Under the pieces are notes generated by a model, which worked only from the letters and a program-made list of their open reading frames with translations, was not told the DNA's origin and searched no databases. The translations under genes were made by a program, and so were the position numbers. A stretch of 64,000 bases of DNA from Sabellastarte sp. h YS-2021 (taxonomy: Eukaryota; Annelida; Polychaeta; Sabellida; Sabellidae), in the NCBI GenBank assembly GCA_964017235.1, contig OZ024931.1:100954221-101018220 (forward strand). The letters are read 5' to 3'. This document shows, piece by piece, positions 35,530 to 47,198 of the stretch (position 1 is the first letter of the stretch; the number at the start of each line of letters is the position of its first letter).

Positions 35530-37925
35530 TTCACAACTCAAAAACACTCAGTCAGCTGACACAGTGCCGGATCACGGCCACTCTACTCTTGTTAGATACA
35601 GAAAACATGCAATGTCAACTTAAAGCCATCAGAACAGACCTTAGCAAGGGCAAGTCTTCAGCCAAGGTGTCCACAACAGTAGACGAACTCCAATATTTGA
35701 TGGATTTTAATACCAGTATATCTCAAGCTATGGCAAAAACCATGGAGCATTTAAGTGACTTCGTTTTTGTGACAGTAGCCAACACTACTCTTGCCAGAAG
35801 GGACGCCTACCTATCTCATTTGAAATCTGGTATTAACCTGGACACCTTGGCAGCACTGCATACTGCTCCATTACAGATGGCCACACTCTTCCCTGATAAC
35901 ATTCTCCAGCAAGCAGAGCAGGATATTGCAACCTTTGAGAGTAACGGCCAGTCACACTCGGGCAAGAAATGTCGGTTCCACCCCTACGAACCAACAAATG
36001 TTCGGATAACAGAAAACCAGACCGACCAGCCTGGAAGACTATAGGAAATCGTGGCCAGGGCAAGAAGAGCAGAGGCAAGGCCTACCATTACACTCCATGA
36101 CCAGCCAAGGGGCAGCAGTCGTACAAATGACAATATGTAATCGTTTCATTGTTTCAGTTGCAGGACTGCTGCCTGGGAGCTTAAAGACTGCAAAAGCTGT
36201 TCATTTTACTCAGTCTCCCATTGTTTCAACAAAGACAACAAACTCTCAAACACAAGACAGTTTAAGTGCAAGCTTAAATGTTGTAAGTCATGTACCTTTT
36301 GTGCAAGGGCTATCACAAAAGAAAGATGTAAGTCCTGTCATTGTAAAACATTGCAAAAAGAAATTAAAATATGTGAAAGATGTTTCCTGTGTCGATCAAT
36401 TGTCTTTTGTCAATCATGTAACAAATATCCCAGCTGTTTCACAAATCCACCTGTAGGGGCCAGGCTAGAAAACTTTTGGAAAGCTTGGGAAGACCTGGGG
36501 GCCAGTCCGAAAGTAGTTCAAATCCTCAAAGAGGGTTACACCCTCCCTTTCGGATCCGACCCAAATTGGCAAGAGCACCTACCATTATAAGCTGCTAAGT
36601 CAGTCCTCAGAGGGACGCAGCAAAAACGCAGTAGAATTCGTCAAAAATCAGACATCTCTAGGGTTTTTCAACAGATTATTTTTGGTCCCAAAACCCAACA
36701 ACAAGTGGAGGCCCATACTAGATCTGAGCCAATTAAACCCATTCCCCAAGGTGGAGAAATTCAAAATGGAGACACCGGAAACCATCAGAACCTCCCTCCA
36801 GTAAGGGGAGTGGGTCACATCAGTAGACTTCAAGGACGCATATCTCCACATACCAATACAGGAACAGTCCAGGAAATATCTGAGATTTCACATCTCCAGG
36901 GCAAGTCATATCAGTTCAAAGCCCTACCGTTCGGGCTGTCCACAGCACATTTGGATTGCAGCACAGTGATTGCAAAGGAAGTGAAACTGATGGCCTTACA
37001 CAAGGGTATAAGGATCCACCAATACCTGGACGACTGGTTGGTGCGAGCCAAGTCCCAACCAATTTGTCTCCAGCATACCTAGGAACTAGTCCAGATATGT
37101 CAGAGTTTAGGTGGCTAGTGAATTTGGAACAATCAGAACTGGCCCCCAAACAGGTCATCAACTTTGTTGGTTATCAGTTCGATCTTCAAAGTGGCCAGGT
37201 TCGCCCCACTCAAGACAGATGGCAAACCCTGCAACAAAAGATCTTTTGTCCTGTTTGGCTTGTCTGGCCTGGGAATTCATGTCTCTGATAGGGTTATTAA
37301 CAGCCACAAAGAAACAACTTCACCTTGGCCGCCTACACATGTGACCCATGCAGTGGCATCTCAAAAACAACTGGAGGGTTCCAGAGTCTCTAGAAAAGGT
37401 CATACCTTTGCCAAGGTCGCTCCACCCCCACCTAGAATGGTGGCTGGAGGAAAGCAATGTCCTTTAAGGTCAACCATTTCACCCACTAAAACATGCTCTG
37501 CAAGACCTCTGCGAGAACAACATAGTTCTTATAGCCACAGACAACACTGGTTGCCTACATAAACGAAGAGTGGGGGATGAAGTCAGGCCCTCTATGTGCC
37601 CTTCTGTGGAGAATCCTGACCTGGTGTACCAGCTAGCAGGTCACTCTCAAAGCCCGACACATTCCAGGCCGGCTAAATGTGGTAGCAGACAAGTTATCCA
37701 GACTAGGCCAGACCATCCAGACAGAATGGTCTCTCCTCCCGGAAGTTTTCCAAGCAATATGTCAAAGGTGGCACCATCCCCAGATAGACCTGTTTGCAAC
37801 CAGGTTCAACAATACACTGCCAAGATTTGTGTAACCAGTACCGGATTCCCTGGCCTGGGCAGTCGATGCACTCAGCCTGTCATGGGAGAATCTGGATCCA
37901 TATGCCTTCCCACCAACAGTCATCT
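35530..37925 (+). pseudogene. Second DIRS copy, truncated at both ends and heavily mutated
   Basis: It begins in the middle of gag (frame to 36044 with CQLKAIRTDLSKGKSSAK and AMAKTMEHLSDFVFV). It continues through the Cys-rich block and RT (FNRLFLVPKPNNKWRPILDL, YLDDWLVRAK) and ends in the post-RNase H segment (IDLFATRFNN, then DPYAFPPTVIL). RT carries TAA after RTSLQ, TAG after LQHT, and several frameshifts. The recombinase and both terminal repeats are absent. It keeps CAG where the first copy has the RNase H stop, so the two copies decayed independently. Confidence 0.85.
36258..36590 (+). pseudogene. Intact Cys-rich (zinc-ribbon-like) module leading into DIRS RT
   Basis: One uninterrupted frame reads FKCKLKCCKSCTFCARAITK, then ERCKSCHCK, ICERCFLCRS and FCQSCNKYPSC, and runs straight on into the RT leader KVVQILKEGYTLPFG. 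At least sixteen cysteines in CxxC-type pairs within ~70 residues suggest several zinc sites. It would give the pol protein a nucleic-acid or protein-binding head. Another frame over the same bases is also open but lacks any pattern. Confidence 0.7.
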
Positions 37926-38245
37926 TGTGATGATGTATTTATTACACAAAGCACTTTTAATAACAATGCTTTTGATAATACAATGGATCTGGAAGCCAAT
38001 ATTATAGATTTAATGTCTATTCTAGATAATGATGAAATCAATGTTAGGTCTTACAATGATGAAGCTAGTCAGAAGAATGATTCTAACTCTGATACTTTTT
38101 CTGGCTGTGACAACAATATTCTGATACAAGCTACAGAAAAAGAGGCAGAAAAACAGATTGTTCCTCATTATTATGACATCAGTGATGAAGAAGAAACTTC
38201 GGATACAAAGAGATGAAAACCTTGGATTTTTTGCCACAAAAATGT
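37926..38245 (+). pseudogene. Acidic open frame between the DIRS relic and the Crypton-like gene; possible lost 5' exon
   Basis: From the DIRS junction an Asp/Glu/Asn-rich frame runs to TGA at 38214-38216 (DDVFITQSTFNNNAFDNTMD, then DISDEEETSDTKR). Acidic N-terminal segments are common in animal DUF3504/Crypton-derived proteins, and a good splice donor (AAAAATGTAAGTT) lies about 30 bp past the stop. The donor's phase does not match the acceptor at 39427, and the TGA is in the way. I therefore treat this as a possible broken exon only. Confidence 0.35.
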
Positions 38246-38898
38246 AAGTTAAGCAAACTTTGAATTTTCTGTTATTTATTACCCAGACTAAGGTTATGAT
38301 TTTGCTGATATTTGTTTCTGTGTTTATTAACAAGATAACTTGAAGCTCATTATTTTCTGGTGGTGATTTGGTTCAAATCCTAGATTCTGGATTGCTTTTA
38401 GAATTCAGTACTATTACGAAATGAAATGTTTGTGTAAAATATACCACATTTCTGCATTTCCGCCACATAATATCAATTAAAAGTTGTGGTTTTAGCTTGA
38501 AAACATATAATTTACTCCATATTCTATAATACCTGGTTTAAAATAGAAGACGTTTTTCTTCAAAAATTTGGTTACCATTTGTTTGCAGAAGATTTCTTTA
38601 TGGTTGATGATTTGGTGGAGATTCAGTGCTATAAAGTGTTTATTAGATCACAAATTAGGGTAAACCCATGGTACCTATTCCCTAGCATGTAACTTTTGTG
38701 ATCTTTGTTCTAAAACAGTAATTTTCTGGGGTTAAATTTCTTGGGGGCCTATTTGATGGGACTGGGATCCCATGACCTCCTTTGTGGATGTAATAGTTGA
38801 TTTTTCTTAATAACACAAGAATTTGTTAAAGGACTGGTAAGCCAATCATGTCTACAAGTACTGAAATACTTTCCATTACTTTGAGCTATTAAGTATAC
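38246..38898. other. Non-coding, no recognised feature
   Basis: AT-rich sequence without shared repeats or convincing coding frames. Confidence 0.4.
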
Positions 38899-39015
38899 GT
38901 TAATGGCCAAGTAAGTGTCCAATATTTGAAAATAATGGACTGTTTACAAGCTCCCATAGGGACCGAGTAAACAGTCCATTTTTTCAAATATTGGACTCTT
39001 ACAAGGCTATTAACC
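38899..39015. repeat. ~50-bp imperfect inverted repeat (hairpin)
   Basis: Left arm GTTAATGGCC...GTCCAATATTTGAAA...ATGGACTGTTTAC pairs with the right arm (from 38966) GTAAACAGTCCAT...TTTCAAATATTGGAC...GGCTATTAAC. A short loop (~17 bp) lies between. It looks like a tiny foldback element. Confidence 0.7.
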
Positions 39016-39426
39016 TATTTAAATTGCACCCTCCCTTAATTTTTAATTTTAAAAATGTTGTTTAACATCCTTGGCATTCCTTACTATTCATTCCTAAATT
39101 TCTGGTGTGCATTTTTCTTTTTATGATCATTTTAGTTGAAATAAATGTAAAATGGTTTCTTTAGAAATGTGCTAATAAGACTTCTATATATGGTCAAAAT
39201 CACAAAGTGGCCAAGAGTGAAAGATTTTTCAGGGGTAATTTAATTATGTTTACTATTAAATTTTGCTTTACAAAAAAGACCTCTTTATTTAGGGAGTGAA
39301 TATTTTCTGTTACTCTCCAGGGCTTATCAGAAATTTGGCAAACAGAGGAATAGATCATTTTTAACCCTAGTAACTGGTTCTTGTTATAATTTATGGTACA
39401 TCTAGCATTTTGTAATGTATGTTTTA

Positions 39427-40578
39427 GGTATGCTGAAAGCACTGAAACCAAAATTAAGTGGTTATTCAGGAAATGGCTTTCGTCCAGAAACTTGTTTGAA
39501 ATGAAAAACACAGATGTCCAACTGAGTCCTATCCTGACTGACCTTGAGCACATGTCAAGAGATGAACTGAACTACTGTCTGTCAAGATTTGTTGTAGAAG
39601 TCAGAAAACAAAATGGACAACTTTATCCTGGAAAAACTTTAAGGGAACTAGTTTTGCGCATGCAGTTTTTCCTTGAGAAAAAGGGAAAATGCTACAAACT
39701 ACTTCAGGATGAAGATTTTGTACAGTTTCAAACCACTCTTGATAACACCATGAAAGATATTGCCAAAAAGGGAGCAGGCATACATGTACGCCAAGCAAAA
39801 GTCATATCAGTAGCTGATGAGAAGTTATGGAAATCTGAGGTTTTAGGTTCAGACAGTCCAACTAAACTGGTACATACACTTTTTTATCAGCTTGGACTAA
39901 ATTTTGCACTCAGGGGTGGACGTGAGCATAGAGAATTATGTGTTGGACAAACTTCTCAGCTGACTGTGAATACAGATTCCAACAATGGCCTTTACCTTCA
40001 GTATTGCCAGGATATATCTAATACGGACCAAGGAGGTTTGAAGCATATTAAGCTTGACAAAAAATGTGTGAGAGCTTATGCCAGCAAGAACAGAGATAGG
40101 TGTGTAATTACACTGTATCAAAAATATTTATCCAAGTGTCCCCAAAATAGACCAAGAACCATTATATCTCTGACCACTCACAAAATTAAAATGCAAGGAC
40201 TGGGATGATGAACCAGTTTGGTATACTGCACAACCAATAGGTCAGCATACTCTTTCCAAGATGGTGAAGACGATTTGTCAGGCAGGTTCACTGGAGGGAT
40301 ATTTTACAAACCATTCGTTGAGGGCCATTGCTGCTTTTCGGCTATATAATGCAGGGGTTGATGAACAATTGTTTCAGGAAACAACTGGGCACAAATCAAT
40401 TGCTGTCCGAGGATACAAGAGAACAAGTGATTGCTTAAAAAGAAGCATCAGTGACATATTACTGGGCCAAAATATGAAATCTGCTACTGTCTCTGCACCA
40501 TCAGATGTCAATGTCCAACCAGAAGAATCAAAGGATGAAATCGGAAAATTTTCACTAACTTTTAATTTTAATCTGTAA
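39427..40578 (+). pseudogene. Crypton-like (DUF3504) tyrosine recombinase with two lesions
   Basis: The open frame begins after a plausible splice acceptor (TTTTAG at about 39426) and reads AESTETKIKWLFRKWL, an N-terminal core-binding region. The catalytic domain has Arg in NFALRGGREHREL, His-x-x-Arg in NHSLRAIAAFRLY, a TGHKS motif and Tyr in VRGYKRTSD. DUF3504 proteins derive from Crypton transposons and are numerous in molluscs. The frame is broken near 40160 by a one-base shift; in the correct frame a TGA follows at about 40172 before PLTKLKCKDWDDEPVW. The C-terminal part then reads through to TAA at 40576-40578. Without those two changes it would be near full length, so inactivation is recent. 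A host-domesticated gene with an assembly error is the alternative. Confidence 0.8.
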
Positions 40579-40579
40579 A

Positions 40580-41860
40580 CTACATTCACACAATGGATAT
40601 ATTCAATTCTTTAAATACATATAAATCATACATGAGAATTGAAAACTAACCCTGGATATTTCAAGTTTATTTGACTTCCGAGTAATGTATTCATTATTTT
40701 TTCATTGCAAGTAATTTGTGTAAATGTTATCATTACTCAGTGTTGATGAAAGAATTACTGTTTTATTTCAAGATTGCTCACTTTGGTTCTCTATTAACAC
40801 ATTAAAATTATATTTTTATTTTTAAAAATTAGAATGAAATTTATTACTGAATATGCACTGCCAAGTGACTATTACTTGTTTCGTTTTTAAATATGTCATT
40901 AATTTTCCGTTAACAATAGAGCAGCAATTGTTTCTAGACAATCACTTCTTAAGTTTTGTTGCTTTACTAAGACTTTTATTTTTATATGTTGTATTACACA
41001 TCATTAATTTGTGTTGTCATAATTCTGGTATGGATTTGTGTTTTCTCTATATATGGTCTTTCACTTGCAATAAAAGTTAAAAGCTTTCTTTAAAATGTGT
41101 GTTTAAAAAGGATTCCCAAATATGGTCATAATTACTTAGATGAACAACTGTCCATTAATGAAAAATATTGGACACTTTCAACAAAAGAAAAACTCTCAGG
41201 TGTAATTTAAATTCTTTTATAAACTTTGTGAAATGTTTACTCTGAAATATTTTCTTTTTAGAAAATATTAATGAAATACCCATTGATTCCTATGAATACT
41301 ATTGCAAAAAAGATCTTGTAAATTTGTGTCACACCAACAACCAGCTTTTCCAAAGTTGAATTATACAGAAGAATTAAGAATTTAAATTGTTTTGTAAATT
41401 ATTTTCACTCTTCATTTTCATCTGCAGATAGCTGTGATAGAAATCTAATTCATCCCAGTGCAACCAAATTTAAATTTTAAATTTTATGTAAATAATCAAG
41501 AAAAAGGGTATTATAATAATCTGAAGGCCAAGGATAAATAAAAAATAAATAAACTAGAAAGTACTCATGGAGTGCAGACCTCCACCAATAGTGTTTTTCT
41601 TTCCCAAATGTAATAACTACATGTCCATATAAAATGCAGAAAAAACTATTCATTGTATGTCCGAAAGTTGGGGATACTATGGATCATGCACGGTCATCGT
41701 ACGTGTACATGTCCGTATACGAGTCCGCGTCCACAGAGATTTATTGTGTTCAACCTACAAGCCACCTTTCTTTTGGGATTCTTTAAAACTTTGCAAGTGG
41801 CTTGCTATGGCAGAGATCTGGCCACCCTTTTGGTAGCCCAGGAGTCAAAATTATCCTCTG
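40580..41860. other. Intergenic, no recognised feature
   Basis: AT-rich, with poly-A-signal-like AATAAA matches but no gene or shared repeat until the repeat-derived block at about 41860. Confidence 0.4.
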
Positions 41861-41989
41861 GGGAGTGAGATGTTAGGTTTATGTAAAAATATGACAAATG
41901 GACAGACGCACGAATGGATGCACATATGGAAGGCATTTTACAATCTCTTGACCATGGCCCTCCCTTTTCATTGACTGTCTTTACATTCT

Positions 41990-42535
41990 GAAGCCATAGC
42001 ACCAATAATAAGGGACAAATAAGGACGTTTTAGTGTGACGACCCCATTTAACCTTGTACCAGGGGTCAAAGGTCAAATTCAACACCTGGAAAAGATTCCC
42101 AGGCCATAACTTTCTGCAAGTTGTTTCACATTCCAAACCTCTAGGAGCAATATTAGGGGAGATATAAGGCCTTTTTAATAGGATAACCCTGTTTGACATT
42201 AAACATGTGATACGTCAGCCATTTATTTTTTTGAACTAGGCCAAAATTACTATCAGGCTAGCTTCTCTAGCCATATAGCTTTTGTGCAAATTTGATGAAG
42301 CTAGCTGGAATATTTCAAGATTTAGAACACCTTTATGATTTTCAAACAATTAGCTATGGCCGCCGTTTTGTTTTTCAAAATGAGGCCAAAATTTTGCACA
42401 GACAGGTTATTATAGCCATAAACATTCCCTGCAAATTTGGTGAAGATATCTTAATAAATGAATGAGATATTAAGGTTTATGCAAAAACGTAGCGAACAGA
42501 CGCACAAACATACGCATATACAGAGGGGGTTTCAT
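41990..42535 (+). mobile_element. Partial tandem-repeat-bearing element (third copy)
   Basis: One to two diverged units (AAGATTCCCAGGCCATAACT, CCAAACCTCTAGGAGCAATA) are followed by the unique tail with GGCCGCCGTTTTGTTTTTCA and CCCTGCAAATTTGGTGAAGA. Order and orientation match the copy inside DIRS (28.1-29.2 kb), with more divergence. Confidence 0.65.
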
Positions 42536-42556
42536 AACAAGCTGGTTTCTTGGTAG

Positions 42557-42664
42557 GATAAGACTTGAAGTGATAAGGAGAAGACTGCAATTGATAAGAA
42601 AAAGACTGGATGTAATAAGACAAGACTGGAAGTGATTAGGACAAGACCGGAAGTGACTAGGACA
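42557..42664. repeat. ~21-bp minisatellite, five units
   Basis: Units of the form AAGACTGGAAGTGATAAGGA recur with substitutions about every 21 bp. Confidence 0.75.
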
Positions 42665-43189
42665 TGGTGGTTTCCAGGTGGGCCAGTGTAATTCTTAATT
42701 ACGCATTCCGTTTTACAAACTTTCTGTCATCCAAACAAAATCTAACTCTCTTCACATGGTTGGATAACGGAGGCTCAACCCTAAATTTAGTTGCAAATTT
42801 CATATTTTGACGCATTTTGTTGTTTCTAAAGCAATCTGTTTTTAGATCCTGTTTCAGCCACTATCAGTGTAAATTGGTCTCAGGTAAAGATTTTGCTTAT
42901 GTTAAGTATGTGTGTTTGAAATAAGATTAAGTGTGTGTGTTTGAAATTTGCCTCATCTCTTTGTGATTAACACATTGCCTTGATATATAAGGCAGGAGGT
43001 TAAATAATTTATCACAATGAAATAAATTTTAAAAGTAAACTAAGCAGGTTACATAAAGAAAATTATCTGAAATAATGAAATACTTTTTGCGTTTGAAAAT
43101 ACATACAAGTTGAGAGAGCAAGATCATTTGAAAAGTTTTTATCTGTGATTAGCACTTCAAGTGGGTTAACCACAGCAGTATGCATTATA

Positions 43190-43925
43190 CTGGGTGTTCA
43201 GACTAGTGATTCAACCCGGGTTGACACAGATTGAAGCAGATTGGAGACTAGTCTGAATGCCACAATCCGGGCTGACAAGGGTAAATCTCAACCCTACTCA
43301 AGAGGTGGATTGAAGCAGATTGAACCAGATTGGTTCAACCCCCTTTGTAGTGTGAACCCTCTCAATCCGGGTTGACAAGGATTGAGTGAATTGTTACTGT
43401 AACCAATTGACTTACTGCCTTGAAACAATTGCTTAACATAACATACAAATGTATATTTTTCTTAATCCCTTGTAAGCAGGAGTACATAAGTGACATTAAT
43501 GCCACCAAAGGATCCCCACCAATTGATTGTTGTGTGATTTCTAGATGATTGCAATTTGACATAAAATACATGAATATTTGTCATTATAGTAAGAATATTT
43601 AATAATCAGAATATTTAAAAAGATTGCAGTTAGTTAGCTGCAGAAGAACACAGTCTTAATAATATAAAATTATTATTTTAAATATAAAAGGTCACTAAAC
43701 TATTTTATTGTATGATATATAACATATTGAAAAAGATGCCATTTAAAAATCTTACATGAATTCATCTAAATTTGGAGGTTTTACTGTACTCAGTTTTTAA
43801 CATTCTCAATCCAGATTAAAGTCTGTAGTGTGGACACTCAACCCAGATTGAAATGAATCTGCTTCAATCTGCTTCAACCCTCAATCCTTGTCAACACGGG
43901 TTGTAGTGTGAACAGGGTGATAGAG
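43190..43925. mobile_element. MITE-like element with AACCCGGGTTGACA-type inverted ends
   Basis: The left end (GTTCAGACTAGTGATTCAAC, CCGGGTTGACA, GATTGAAGCAGATTG) is mirrored at the right end (CAATCTGCTTCAACC, CCTTGTCAACACGGGTTG, TAGTGTGAACAG). Additional TCAATCCGGGTTGACAAGG copies lie just inside the left arm. The ~400-bp centre is AT-rich and non-coding. Confidence 0.7.
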
Positions 43926-44277
43926 TACACAGATGGCTTGCTGTGCATGTCATAAAACACCCACGTGGTTTCAGTCAACTGGAATTTGGGGGAATTCTTC
44001 CCTCAGAAGACAGCCTGTCAATTATCTTGGTAAAGGTTTTTTGGACAGTAAAATTTTAAATGCTGTCTTTTATTTTCTCTTTTTTTTTGCATAACCTTTA
44101 AAAGAGATTGCTAAAAAAAGCCTTAAAAAAACTCTAGAATTGAGTGGCATATTGAACCCCAACCATGGGATTACAAGGTCTACACATTACACACAGCCAC
44201 AATCAAGGGACTCTGATTGAACAGAAATTCATGAGGAGGAAATCCTGTCAGGCTATTGATTTTTTTATGTATGTGAC

Positions 44278-44816
44278 CAAGAGAAGCAGATTTCACTGTA
44301 TAAAAACAAGAAAAACTTTCTCCTGACTTTAATTTTTAAACAAATTGCATCAAATTTGAAAGAATCCATCTGTATCCCATGAAATACCTGCCCACCAAAT
44401 TTGAGTTCAATTAATGTTATAGTTTTTGAGTTACAAGGGCTAAACGGTGTACAGACAGACAGACAGACACAAACTTATCATAATAACCCTCTCCTATTGT
44501 CGAGTGTTAATAAAACTTCATTTTGTTTGCAAGGAACTGAAAAGTGATATTCAGATCTTACTTTTTCATCTTATTAACGCTCGATGATAGGAGAAGGTTA
44601 TTGTGACCAGTTTGTGTCTGTCTGTCTCTGCACCGTTTTGGCCTGATAACGCAAAAACTATAACATCAATCGAGCTGAAATTTGGTGGGCAGACATTTCA
44701 TGGGGTACAGACAGATTCCTCCAAATTTGGTGAAATTTGATTACAGATAAAGTCAGGAGAGAGTTTTTCTTATTTTCAATTGAGTTTATACAGAGAAATT
44801 TGCTTCTCTTCCTCCC
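44278..44816. repeat. Large imperfect inverted repeat (~240-bp arms, ~55-bp spacer)
   Basis: The left arm (AAGAGAAGCAGATTTC..., TGCCCACCAAATTTGAGTTC, ACAGACAGACAGACA, CTCTCCTATTGTCGAG) is matched in reverse by the right arm (CTCGATGATAGGAGAAGGTT, TCTGTCTGTCTCTGCACCG, GAAATTTGGTGGGCAGACAT, GAAATTTGCTTCTCTT). A transcript through both arms would form a very long hairpin. Confidence 0.8.
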
Positions 44817-44819
44817 ATA

Positions 44820-46480
44820 CGTAAAATCAATAATTTGCTTTCTGATGATGTCATTACTTAATGATGTCACAATACCATTGTAATTGTCAGGTCACAAACC
44901 TGGCTTATTATATTTGCTGTCCTTAGTTAAAAACATCTCTTCTCATTTTATATCTTAAAATTGACAAAGATAATCAAGGGAGTGGTGGTGTATTCATGAT
45001 TTTTATATTTTTATTAGTTTCTGTTTTTAATTTTTTTTGCTATGTCTTCCAATTCCCTGACAGGCCATCACAAAAAATTTACCCTGACTGATTTTCACCA
45101 AGAAGTGGTTTTTATCGGGAAAGATCTGGATCATATTTTGGATACAGAAAATCATGAATTTTCAAACTCTGGTGGATGCGAGTGCTCAGTGGTTTTTAGT
45201 ACACTCTGTGCCTATTTTATCAATTAACACTTAACTTATGTCAAGCTAAAGCATGAGCCACGCCATTGTGAACTGACTTATTATCCACAAAATATTTATT
45301 CAGTGTCTGGATGTTTGTTCAAGTATGCATGTGTCCTCAGTGGTGAAAAATTCACTGAAAATTAATATTTTTCATTTCATTTTAATGTCTTCCAACATAG
45401 CTTCAAACACAAACAATAGATGGTCAATAATATGATAGTTTACACTACTTGTGAGGCTGGTCATATGGGGTCGAGCATTTTGCTCTCTCTGAGTGCATTG
45501 TGTTATAAATGAAACTAATTTACTTTGTAAAAGGCTTAGAAGGATACATGTGAAATTATGGAAATAAAACACACTTGTAAATGTATAAATTAATCTGTTG
45601 GGTATGATCACATATTTGTCTTTTAACATTTCATCTATCCACTAACATATTAAAACATAGAAACAGATAAACTTGTGTGTGGACCTTTGCCCACAAGGAC
45701 TCTTGCCTGCAGAACCTTTGCTCACAAAGGACTTTGCTCACCACATTTTTACAGGGGAGGAACTTTACACAAAAAATAATAGGAAATAATATCCACAAAA
45801 TTTACTTTTAAATGTTTTATTGAAGTATAAGTGTACAATATCAAACATGTTAAAGGTCAACTTCTTATTATATTATTGAATTATAAGTATGTAGTATAAT
45901 AATTTTCACAATGAATGTTAGACTTTCTTGAAACCTTTCGAGTATACATACATTCTTCACTGCAATGGTTTTGGCCATCTCTGGGATTTTTTTATTATTT
46001 CCATTTTGCAATACTATGTAAATTTATCAATACTGAATCAAATGCTAATGAAATCAAGTCATATACTTTATATAGTGCAACTTAGGAAGTACAATTAATG
46101 TTTATCTCTTTCATCACTATATGTCCTAAGTAGTTATGTAAGGGGAGTATTGATTGAATAAGTGATTAATTGACTGATTGATTGATTGATGAAAATGTCT
46201 ATGTAGTAAGAAAAATTTATATTGTGGGTGGACATCTTACCCTGTTAAGATTGTTGCTGCCAAAGTTCTTGTGGGCAACGGTCTTGTGGGTAGAGTTCGC
46301 ATTTGACAAAGTTCTTGTGGGTAAAATTCCTGGATTTCATCCGTCATCTGGGGATACAGGTTTGCTTTGCAAGATAAAATATTTTAAATTGAATTACTCA
46401 AGTTCTTAGATAAGGGTGGGTATGTTTTCCTCAAAGTTATGTCACAAAAAGATGGGTGATGGGTGTGTGGTGACCTGTCT
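44820..46480. other. Non-coding stretch, no recognised gene
   Basis: AT-rich with small local repeats: GATTGATTGATTGAT near 46165 and GTTCTTGTGGG-type phrases at 46260-46320, with reverse-oriented relatives at 45680-45740. No supported coding frame. Confidence 0.4.
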
Positions 46481-46489
46481 GGGGATATG

Positions 46490-46645
46490 TTGGCGCCGAG
46501 GTAGCCCAAGTTAATTTTTCAGAATGAGGCCAAAAATATTCCCAGGCAAGCTTTTGTAATGATGAATATAACCAGCAAATCTGAGAACTGTACACACTGA
46601 AGCAGGGTACTACTACATAAATCCATAGCATCCAGTGGATTCAAA
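46490..46645 (-). mobile_element. Terminal fragment of the tandem-repeat-bearing element
   Basis: TTCAGAATGAGGCCAAAAAT, ATTCCCAGGCAAGC and the end motif ATCCAGTGGAT match the unique end seen at 31556-31700. Confidence 0.55.
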
Positions 46646-46860
46646 TATCTAATCACATGTGTACATCACAATGCAAAATTCAGACAAGTGGATATTTTCT
46701 TCTTTAAGTTAGAACAGTGTCTTCAAAACTACATAACATGCACATGTTTTCATTATACCACAGAAAAAAGAAAAAGACAATAATCAGTCTCAACATCTAT
46801 AACACAGAGTGAGGTGGAATGAAATGCAAGGTTTGACTTTTCATATTGCTGGCAATGTAT

Positions 46861-47198
46861 TTACATCATCATCATCATTCCTGGAATCGCAGAATTGCCA
46901 TACATGTTGTAGCTCAGATTGTATCTCTTCCTGTCTATGGCCTGCATTGGAACAGACACACGGTTCACATTCACATTTGACATTGCTCTGCTAAACATAT
47001 TCACAGTTAAACGTCTTCCAATGAAGCTACGTCCACCCATGTTGCGTGCAAATTGCATGCAAATGGGTAAAGTCATGAGTGGCACAGCTGGTGACATTCC
47101 AACTCCCAGTGCACTGATGCCTCGTGACCCAAAGTGTGTGGAGGTGTCTTCCAGAACTTCAGTGTCTGGTAGAGGGCAGAAAGGCACTGGCTCCACAC
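46861..47198 (-). CDS. AOS-LOX last exon: 111-residue C-terminal extension beyond the PNS motif
   Basis: The acceptor is CATCTTGACAG; phase 1. It completes the Ser of IPNS and continues VEPVPFCPLPDTEVLEDTST, GSRGISALGVGMSPAVPLM, RSFIGRRLTVNMF and NLSYNMYGNSAIPG to MMMMM and TAA. No domain is recognisable. The expected terminal Ile ligand is absent. The poly-Met end is a short ATG microsatellite abutting the stop codon, so its length may vary. A missed alternative last exon restoring a normal terminus is possible but I see none between 47198 and 47444. Confidence 0.75.

Noticed and set aside
45372-45629. Minus-strand 85-codon frame as a gene
   Set aside because: No domain, start context or splice evidence; composition is like the surrounding AT-rich non-coding DNA.
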